A DNA stretch of 50,851 bases from an uncultured Lachnospiraceae bacterium. GTDB taxonomy: Bacteria > Bacillota > Clostridia > Lachnospirales > Lachnospiraceae. Of this stretch, positions 44,723-50,851 are shown in pieces. Every line of letters begins with the position of its first letter. The stretch's first letter is position 1. Location of the stretch: the NCBI GenBank assembly GCA_946040795.1, contig CAMGCK010000005.1, forward strand, positions 1-50,851, written 5' to 3'. The translations under genes and the position numbers were made by a program. The notes under the pieces are model-generated. The model was not told where the DNA came from, did not search any database, and was given only the letters and a program-made list of their open reading frames with translations.

Positions 44723-44761
44723 GGGGCCATTTCCGATTTCACGGGAGTGGTCTCTTTTTTT
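44723..44761 (+). terminator. Terminator-like hairpin directly before carA, candidate attenuator
   Basis: A 12-bp stem with arms GGGGCCATTTCC and GGGAGTGGTCTC (G-U pairs included) and loop GATTTCAC, followed by seven T. The carA ribosome site starts 3 nt after the T-run, leaving no room for a promoter. Transcripts reaching carA therefore pass this hairpin. Confidence 0.7.
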
Positions 44762-44777
44762 GTAGGAGAGGAGAAAC

Positions 44778-45896
44778 ATGAAAGACGCGTATCTTGTGCT
44801 GAGTAATGGAATGGTTTTTGAAGGAAAAGCCATCGGATATCAAAAAGAGACCGTCGGCGAACTGGTCTTTACAACCGGCATGGTAGGTTACATGGAAACC
44901 TTAACGGATCCAAGTTATGCCGGACAGATCGTCACGCAGACGTTCCCGCTGATTGGAAACTACGGTGTCATTCCGGAGGATTTTGAAGGTGAGACCGCGG
45001 TTCGCGGCTATGTGGTGCGTGAGCTTTGTGAAGAGCCCAGCAATTTCAGATCCGAGTATGAACTGCAGAAGTTCCTGGAGGATCATGAGATTCCGGGCAT
45101 CTGCGGTGTGGATACGCGTGAACTGACCCGTATACTTCGTGAAGAAGGCGTCATGAACGCGAAGATCGTGTATGAAATGCCGGAGTGCATGAAAAATGAC
45201 GATTTTGAGAGCGGTGCATCGTCTGCTGAATTAGTGGAAGCAGTCGATGAAGAACTTCTGAGATATACGGTTTCCGGCGTCGTGCACGAAGTGAGCTGCA
45301 AAGAAGCCTATACGGTATCTCCGGAGCAGGTGCTTTATAAAGTGGTACTAATTGATTACGGTGCCAAGAAAAATATCGTCCGCAGTCTTGTAAACCGCGG
45401 ATGTGAGGTAACGGTCGTTCCGGAAAGTACATCGGCGGAAGAGGTTCTTGCCATGAACCCCGACGGCATCATGCTGTCAAACGGCCCCGGCGATCCCGCA
45501 GAGAATGTTTACTGCATTGAACAGATTCGTCAGCTTGTCGGTAAGGTTCCGGTCTTTGGCATCTGCCTTGGCCATCAGCTGACTGCGCTTGCCATGGGCG
45601 GCAAGACCATGAAGCTGAAATACGGTCATCGCGGTGCAAACCAGCCCGTGCGTGAAGTCATGGGAACCCGCACTTACATTACCAGCCAGAATCACGGTTA
45701 TGCCGTGGTGGCTGAGAGCCTGAAGGGTATCGGCGAGGAAACCTACCGGAACGCGAATGACGGCAGCAATGAGGGCATGATCTACCCCGGTAAGAAATGT
45801 TTCACCGTTCAGTTCCATCCGGAGGCCTGCGGAGGACCTAAGGACACGGATCATTTGTTTGATCGTTTTATCAGCATGATGGGAGGTAATGACTGA
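44778..45896 (+). CDS. carA: Carbamoyl-phosphate synthase small subunit
   Basis: The 372-residue product has the CPSase small-subunit N-terminal domain (AYLVLSNGMVFEGKAIG, then TGMVGYMETLTDPSY) and a class I glutamine amidotransferase domain with Cys263 (GICLGHQ) and the His347/Glu349 pair (FHPEA). It releases ammonia from glutamine for the large subunit. The ribosome site is GGAGAGGAG. The stop overlaps the start of the carB-dapF gene by one base (TGATG). Confidence 0.96.
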   Translation: MKDAYLVLSNGMVFEGKAIGYQKETVGELVFTTGMVGYMETLTDPSYAGQIVTQTFPLIGNYGVIPEDFEGETAVRGYVVRELCEEPSNFRSEYELQKFLEDHEIPGICGVDTRELTRILREEGVMNAKIVYEMPECMKNDDFESGASSAELVEAVDEELLRYTVSGVVHEVSCKEAYTVSPEQVLYKVVLIDYGAKKNIVRSLVNRGCEVTVVPESTSAEEVLAMNPDGIMLSNGPGDPAENVYCIEQIRQLVGKVPVFGICLGHQLTALAMGGKTMKLKYGHRGANQPVREVMGTRTYITSQNHGYAVVAESLKGIGEETYRNANDGSNEGMIYPGKKCFTVQFHPEACGGPKDTDHLFDRFISMMGGND

Positions 45897-48800
45897 TGCC
45901 AAGAGATCTCAGTATTCATAAAGTGCTTGTAATCGGTTCCGGTCCGATCGTGATCGGTCAGGCCGCCGAGTTTGACTATGCCGGCGCGCAGGCCTGCCGT
46001 ATTCTGAAGCAGGAGGGTATCAATACCGTCCTCGTAAACTCCAACCCTGCAACGATCATGACGGATAAAGCCATGGCAGATGAGATCTACCTGGAGCCGT
46101 TAAATGCGGAAACTGTGAAAAGAATCATTGAAAAAGAGCGTCCGGACGGCCTTCTGTCAGGACTTGGCGGACAGACGGGCCTAACGCTTGCAATGCAGCT
46201 TTCCAAGGACGGAACACTTGCAAAATACGGCGTACGTCTTCTGGGCTCTGAAGTGGAAGCCATTGATAAAGCCGAAGACCGCGAACTGTTCCGTGACACC
46301 ATGAAGAAGATCGGACAGCCTGTTGTTCCGTCGGAGATCGCGGTCACGCTGGAAGAAGCCATGGCGGCTGCGGAAAAGATCGGTTATCCGGTCATTGTAC
46401 GCCCGGCATTTACCCTCGGCGGTTCCGGCGGCGGTATTGCCGAAACACCGGAAGAACTTGAAATCATTGCAAAATCCGGCCTTGGCATGTCACCGATCAC
46501 TCAGGTTCTGATTGAAAAGAGCATTTCCGGCTGGAAGGAAATTGAATTTGAGACCATGCGTGACAGCGTGGGCAATGTCATCGCCGTCTGTTCTATGGAG
46601 AATCTGGACCCGGTCGGCGTTCACACCGGCGACTCCATCGTTGTTGCGCCTGCGCTTACTCTGGCGGACAAAGAATACCAGATGTTAAGAAGCGCTTCTC
46701 TGGACATGATCACTGCACTGGGCATTGTGGGCGGCTGCAACTGTCAGTTTGCGCTGGATCCGGACAGCTTTGAGTATGCTGTCATTGAGGTCAATCCCCG
46801 TGTATCCCGTTCTTCTGCACTGGCTTCCAAGGCAACCGGTTACCCCATTGCCAAGATCACCACGAAGATCGCGCTGGGCTATACTCTGGATGAAATCAAA
46901 AACGATATTACCGGCAAGACCTGTGCCTGCTTCGAGCCTGCACTGGACTATGTGGTCTGCAAGTTCCCGAAGTGGCCCTTCGATAAGTTTGCGGGTTCAT
47001 CCCGTAAGCTCGGCACACAGATGAAGGCGACCGGCGAAGTCATGTCCATCGCCAATAATTTTGAAATGGCACTCATGAAGGCGGTTCGCGGCGCGGAGAT
47101 CGGTCTGGATACACTGAATGCGGCACCGTTCAGTGATCTTCCGGTCAGAGAGCGGCTGAAGGAACAGAACGACTACCGGCTGTTTACGGTCTATGAAGCA
47201 TTAAAGGGCGGTGTATCTGTTGATGAGATTCATGAGATTACGAAAATCGACGAATGGTTCCTGTACAAGATCCTGAAGATCGCGGAAATGGATAAAACGC
47301 TGGAAGCCTGCGGAAAAGAAGACGGCGTGCTTACGGATGCGCTTTACGCTATGGCCAAGAAGCTGGGCTTTACAGACAAATCCATTACACGTATTACCGG
47401 TGAAAAGAAACTTCCGGGAAAAGCGTTCAGTTATAAAATGGTTGATACCTGCGGCGCTGAATTTGACGCAGAGACACCTTATTTCTATTCGACCTGCGAT
47501 AAGTTTTGTGAATCCAGAACCTTTGGCCGTTCCGGAAAGCCGGTCATCATGGTTCTGGGCTCCGGTCCCATCCGTATCGGTCAGGGTATTGAATTTGATT
47601 ATTCATCTGTACACTGTGTATGGATGCTTCGTGAAATGGGTTACGATGTTGTCATCGTCAACAACAACCCCGAGACTGTATCAACGGACTATGACACGGC
47701 GGATCGCCTGTATTTTGAGCCGCTGACACCGGAAGATGTATGGAATATCATTGAAGTGGAAAAGCCGGTCGGCGTTGTTGTGGCATTCGGCGGACAGACT
47801 GCCATCAAACTGACCCGGTTCCTGGATGAAAAGGGTATTCCGATCCTGGGTACCTCTGCTAAGAGTATTGATGTGGCAGAAGACCGCGCGAAATTTGACG
47901 CGCTTCTGGAGCAGTTCGGGATTTGCCGTCCGAAGGGGGCCGGTGTCAACACCCTGGAAGAGGCTGTGGCAGAAGCGGAGCGTCTTGGGTATCCGGTTCT
48001 TTTAAGACCGAGTTATGTCATCGGCGGCCAGAACATGACCATCTCCCGCAATGAAACCATGACCCGGAATTACATGAACATGATTCTGGCAGGCGGTATT
48101 GAAAATCCGGTGCTGGTTGATAAATATATGCCGGGTGTGGAACTGGAGGTCGATGTCATTTCCGATGGCAGTGATGTCCTGATCCCCGGTATAATGGAGC
48201 ATATCGAACGCGCAGGTGTTCATTCCGGTGACTCCATCGCCGTATATCCGCCGTATAACCTCACGGATAAATTCCTGAAAAAGATCTGTGACTGTTCGGA
48301 AAAACTGGCATTGGCACTGGGAACCAAGGGCCTTGTCAATATTCAGTACCTGATCTACGAGGATGAACTGTATGTCATTGAGGTCAACCCGCGCGCGTCC
48401 CGTACCGTGCCGTACATCAGCAAGGTCACGAATGTGCCGATGGTCGATCTTGCATCTCGCATCATGCTCGGCGAGAAACTGGAGGATCTGGGCTACGGAA
48501 GCGGTCTGTACCGCACTCCGCCGTACTTTGCCTGCAAGGTTCCGGTATTCTCTTTTGAAAAACTGTCTGACGCGAACTCCATCCTGGGGCCGGAAATGAA
48601 GTCTACCGGTGAAGTCCTGGGTATCGGCAAGACCCTTGCGGAAGCTCTGTTCAAGGGGCTGACGGCGGCGGGATTCAACGTACCGTCTCTTGAAAAGATT
48701 GAAAACACGGGCATTCTGTTCTGCGTGGAAGAGAACGATTATCAGGAAATTCTTTCCATCGCAAAACGTTTCAGCGACATGGGCATCAAGCTTTACGCTA

Positions 48801-49978
48801 CCAAGAACACCGCAGCAGCCATCCGCAGCATGGGTCTGGATGTGACCGCTGTTGCCAGCGTTGAAGATTCCACGGAGATCTACGACCGCATGGAAGCCGG
48901 TGACTTCAGCTACATCATTTACTCCGGTGCCGTCAAAATGGCGGTCATGGGCGATTATACCGTTCTTCACAGAAGAGCCATGCAGCTGAACATTCCGTGT
49001 CTGACTTCACTGGATACGGCAGGCGCGCTGGCGGAAATTCTGGCGAGCCGCTTCACGATGAACAATACGGAGCTTGTGGATATCAACCACATGAGAACCC
49101 GTTCGCGCCGCATTCCGTTCACAAAGATGCAGTCCTTAGGTAATGACAGTATCTTCATTGAAAACTTTGACAACAGCATCACCTGTCCGGAATCTTTGTG
49201 TGTAACGCTGCTTTCCGAACATTACGGCATCGGCGGCGACAGTATCGTCATGGTGGAGCACAGCACTGTTGCAGACGCAAAAATGCGTGTTTTCAACCAC
49301 GACGGTACAGAAGGACAGATTGGCGGAAACAACTTGAGAAGCGTTGCGAAGTACCTTTATGATCATGAGATCGTCAATCGCGATGTCTTTACCATTGAAA
49401 CCGGTGCCGGCGTGAAGAAGGTGCGCCTGTTTACAAGAAACGGCAAAGCAAGTTCGGTTGAAGTCGACATGGGCAAGGCAAGTCTGAAGCTTTCCGATCT
49501 TCCGTGTACGGCTTACGGCGATATGATGATCGGCGGTAAGATCATTGTCGGGGAGAAGACACTTCCAGGAAGGATCAACATCGGAGGCAGGGATTATGAA
49601 GCGACCTGTGTGTCTCTCGGCAATCCGCACTGTGTTGTTTTTGAACAGGATATTGAAAAGCTGGATGTCCGCCACATCGGACCCAAGTTTGAACATGCGC
49701 TGATCTTCCCGGAGCGTGTCAATACGGAGTTTGTCCGCGTAGTCAATGCAACAACTCTCAGAATGCGAGTATGGGAACGCGGCAACGGCGAGACGCTGGC
49801 CTGCGGTTCCGGTGCGTGCGCTGCTGTTGTGGCAGCTGTGGAAAACGGCTTCTGTGAAAAGGATAAGGATATCACAGTGAAGCTGGACGGCGGCGATGTC
49901 ATCGTCCGTTATTCCGATGATCATGTGATCCTGAGCGGCAGCACCGTGGAAGTATTTAGCGGTACATTTGAATATTAA
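45896..49978 (+). CDS. carB: Carbamoyl-phosphate synthase large subunit fused to a DapF-like epimerase domain
   Basis: One uninterrupted frame encodes 1360 residues. Residues 1-1070 are a full-length CarB: two ATP-grasp synthetase halves (VLVIGSGPIVIGQAAEFDY and MVLGSGPIRIGQGIEFDY) and a C-terminal MGS-like allosteric domain (GILFCVEEND...SLDTAGALAEIL). From Ile1073 the chain continues directly into a diaminopimelate epimerase fold: FTKMQSLGND, GIGGDSIVMVE, FNHDGTEG, SLGNPHCV, and WERGNGETLACGSGACA. The second catalytic Cys (Cys1303) is present. The first is Gly1143 (IGGNNLRS instead of CGNGxRC), and the conserved Cys after it is Ser1149. ATG 49091 could allow internal initiation but lacks a good ribosome site. 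CarB activity is well supported; epimerase activity is doubtful. Confidence 0.93.
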   Translation: MPRDLSIHKVLVIGSGPIVIGQAAEFDYAGAQACRILKQEGINTVLVNSNPATIMTDKAMADEIYLEPLNAETVKRIIEKERPDGLLSGLGGQTGLTLAMQLSKDGTLAKYGVRLLGSEVEAIDKAEDRELFRDTMKKIGQPVVPSEIAVTLEEAMAAAEKIGYPVIVRPAFTLGGSGGGIAETPEELEIIAKSGLGMSPITQVLIEKSISGWKEIEFETMRDSVGNVIAVCSMENLDPVGVHTGDSIVVAPALTLADKEYQMLRSASLDMITALGIVGGCNCQFALDPDSFEYAVIEVNPRVSRSSALASKATGYPIAKITTKIALGYTLDEIKNDITGKTCACFEPALDYVVCKFPKWPFDKFAGSSRKLGTQMKATGEVMSIANNFEMALMKAVRGAEIGLDTLNAAPFSDLPVRERLKEQNDYRLFTVYEALKGGVSVDEIHEITKIDEWFLYKILKIAEMDKTLEACGKEDGVLTDALYAMAKKLGFTDKSITRITGEKKLPGKAFSYKMVDTCGAEFDAETPYFYSTCDKFCESRTFGRSGKPVIMVLGSGPIRIGQGIEFDYSSVHCVWMLREMGYDVVIVNNNPETVSTDYDTADRLYFEPLTPEDVWNIIEVEKPVGVVVAFGGQTAIKLTRFLDEKGIPILGTSAKSIDVAEDRAKFDALLEQFGICRPKGAGVNTLEEAVAEAERLGYPVLLRPSYVIGGQNMTISRNETMTRNYMNMILAGGIENPVLVDKYMPGVELEVDVISDGSDVLIPGIMEHIERAGVHSGDSIAVYPPYNLTDKFLKKICDCSEKLALALGTKGLVNIQYLIYEDELYVIEVNPRASRTVPYISKVTNVPMVDLASRIMLGEKLEDLGYGSGLYRTPPYFACKVPVFSFEKLSDANSILGPEMKSTGEVLGIGKTLAEALFKGLTAAGFNVPSLEKIENTGILFCVEENDYQEILSIAKRFSDMGIKLYATKNTAAAIRSMGLDVTAVASVEDSTEIYDRMEAGDFSYIIYSGAVKMAVMGDYTVLHRRAMQLNIPCLTSLDTAGALAEILASRFTMNNTELVDINHMRTRSRRIPFTKMQSLGNDSIFIENFDNSITCPESLCVTLLSEHYGIGGDSIVMVEHSTVADAKMRVFNHDGTEGQIGGNNLRSVAKYLYDHEIVNRDVFTIETGAGVKKVRLFTRNGKASSVEVDMGKASLKLSDLPCTAYGDMMIGGKIIVGEKTLPGRINIGGRDYEATCVSLGNPHCVVFEQDIEKLDVRHIGPKFEHALIFPERVNTEFVRVVNATTLRMRVWERGNGETLACGSGACAAVVAAVENGFCEKDKDITVKLDGGDVIVRYSDDHVILSGSTVEVFSGTFEY

Positions 49979-49982
49979 TAAA

Positions 49983-50094
49983 TGACAGTGGGGACGTTTC
50001 TCCTTGTCAACTTTTGAGCTTTGGCCCCAAAAGTTGACAGAGAGAAACGTCCCCATTGTCACAAAGTTGACAGAGAGAAACGTCCCCTGTGTCA
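49983..50094. repeat. REP-like repeat cluster, three copies
   Basis: Three copies of a 33-34 bp element with core GGGGACGTTTCTC flanked by TGTCA and GTTGACA. Copy 1 is at 49983-50016 in one orientation; copies 2 (50028-50061) and 3 (50062-50094) are in the other. Copies 1 and 2 form a long near-perfect hairpin that could also end carB-dapF transcription. No transposase is nearby. Confidence 0.85.
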
Positions 50095-50106
50095 CAGTGT
50101 TCATTT

Positions 50107-50757
50107 TTACTTAATGGTGATTTCCAGAACGGCGACTGCCGCGGCGGGAAGCGTATAGGAATCGCCTTCCACATCGATCTTTTTGTCGTCAAATACATGT
50201 ACATTCATCGGGCCGATCTCTTCTGTGGGATCTGCGGCAATCTCATATGCTGTCATGGAAGCAATCTCCATGTCGTCGAGTTCCGGCTTGATCACTGCCG
50301 GACAGTGATTGCAGGTGTTGGCAAGATGAAGATAAACGGTCTTTCCGTCCTCGGAGATGCTGGCACAGGCATCCACATGATCATCGGTTTCAACCGGAAG
50401 ATAATACTTTCCGATATGATGACGGAACAGTTTCATGACCTGACCAACCGGTTGAAGATATGCATCACAGCGTGTTACGGGTGTGGGGATAATGACTGCG
50501 TTATTCTGCCAGTTGTTGCCGCAGAAATCCGCAAGCGTGGAAATCTCCAGCACATCGGAAGCGTGTTCCTGGATCATCAGCATGCGGGCGTAGGAAACGC
50601 CGCAGGCCCAGGAGGAGAGCGCGGTACAGCGGTATTTTCCGTCAATGGCAAAATGACCTTCCGTCATGGCGAGCTTTTTGCCGTAGGGCTTTACCTCGGC
50701 GCGGACCTTATCGATCTTTTCCTTTAGAGAATGGCAGGCATTCATAAAAATCTCCAT
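50107..50757 (-). pseudogene. C-terminal part of a glycoside hydrolase (arabinofuranosidase-like), 5' truncated
   Basis: The 216-residue frame resembles the last third of GH51-like alpha-L-arabinofuranosidases. LAMTEGHF contains a candidate nucleophile (Glu33). The segment ALSSWACGVSYARMLMIQEHASDV and PVGQVMKLFRHHIG follow, then a C-terminal beta-sandwich. There is no N-terminal barrel, no signal peptide, and an in-frame TAA lies nine bases before the first ATG (50757), so it is not simply cut by the window end in this frame. A start at ATG 50745 with GGAG upstream is possible. I read it as a truncated or frameshifted gene; the upstream 94 bases in the window hold only a short GCCGCC/GGCGGC hairpin. 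Confidence 0.5.
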
Positions 50758-50851
50758 TCCGCCGCCTTAGGCTGGCGGCACAAATAGTAATGAAAGAGTC
50801 AAGTCCGAATTTGTGTGTAAATTGCTTTAGGCATAACATGCAGGAGGCTGC

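Noticed and set aside
49983..50094. CRISPR array
   Set aside because: Only three copies, one inverted, with no unique spacers of constant length and no cas genes.
48002..50104. Two long minus-strand frames (322 codons each) opposite carB-dapF
   Set aside because: Both mirror highly conserved plus-strand domains and show no motif of their own. The second also runs into the repeat cluster.

Overview
The window is a chromosomal segment of a low-GC-lineage Gram-positive anaerobe, most likely a Clostridia of the Lachnospiraceae type. The evidence is gene order: rpsO-pnp, rplU-prp-rpmA-obgE-yhbY-nadD-yqeK-rsfS and rimP-nusA-ylxR-L7Ae-infB-rbfA-nrnA-truB-ribF are standard firmicute housekeeping clusters. 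L27 carries an N-terminal extension next to its protease Prp, a LexA/RqcH system is present, and extracellular proteins end in type I dockerins. Base composition is near 50% GC in the housekeeping part and visibly more AT-rich in the first 3.8 kb. This assignment is inference from gene content only.

Layout. 1-3.8 kb: accessory surface/secreted region. It holds the 3' end of one dockerin protein, a membrane-anchored protein with a Ser/Glu-rich stalk, a secreted glycosidase-like dockerin protein, and a decayed dockerin gene copy. 3.8-6.5 kb: rpsO and pnp. 6.5-11.3 kb: a sortase-like membrane protein, rsuA-type pseudouridine synthase, a B12/radical-SAM protein and its DUF2344 partner. 11.3-16.3 kb: the rplU-to-rsfS operon, ending in a membrane protein split between two frames at an A-AAA-AAG heptamer. 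16.3-17.8 kb: a convergent lysophospholipase and a small membrane protein. 17.9-23.6 kb: xpt plus a BmpA/ABC nucleoside importer, a purine salvage unit. 23.7-27.4 kb: a large FtsX-type permease and its ATPase. 27.6-31.2 kb (minus strand): lexA, a catalytically degenerate polysaccharide-deacetylase-like protein and rqcH. 31.4-41.6 kb: glmM and the nusA-infB operon. 41.6-42.5 kb: acpP and a five-tRNA cluster (Pro, Gly, His, Gln, Lys). 42.6-50 kb: a panE-like reductase, argF, carA and a carB-dapF fusion. 50-50.85 kb: a REP-like repeat cluster and a glycosidase fragment.

The strongest unusual item is the single uninterrupted reading frame 45896-49978. It joins a complete carbamoyl-phosphate synthase large subunit to a DapF-like epimerase domain whose first catalytic cysteine is replaced by glycine while the second is kept. 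Other points are the A-AAA-AAG frame junction in the operon-terminal membrane gene, a sortase whose catalytic Arg position appears to be Asp, a CE4-like protein lacking its metal and catalytic motifs, and a terminator-like hairpin so close to carA that carA transcription must read through it.

Promoters with TTGACA-like and TATAAT-like hexamers at 16-17 bp spacing can be read directly upstream of rpsO, the sortase gene, rplU, xpt, lexA, glmM, rimP, acpP, the tRNA cluster and argF. I saw no rRNA genes, CRISPR array, complete insertion sequence, T-box or purine riboswitch. No gene-free stretch exceeds 300 bases.
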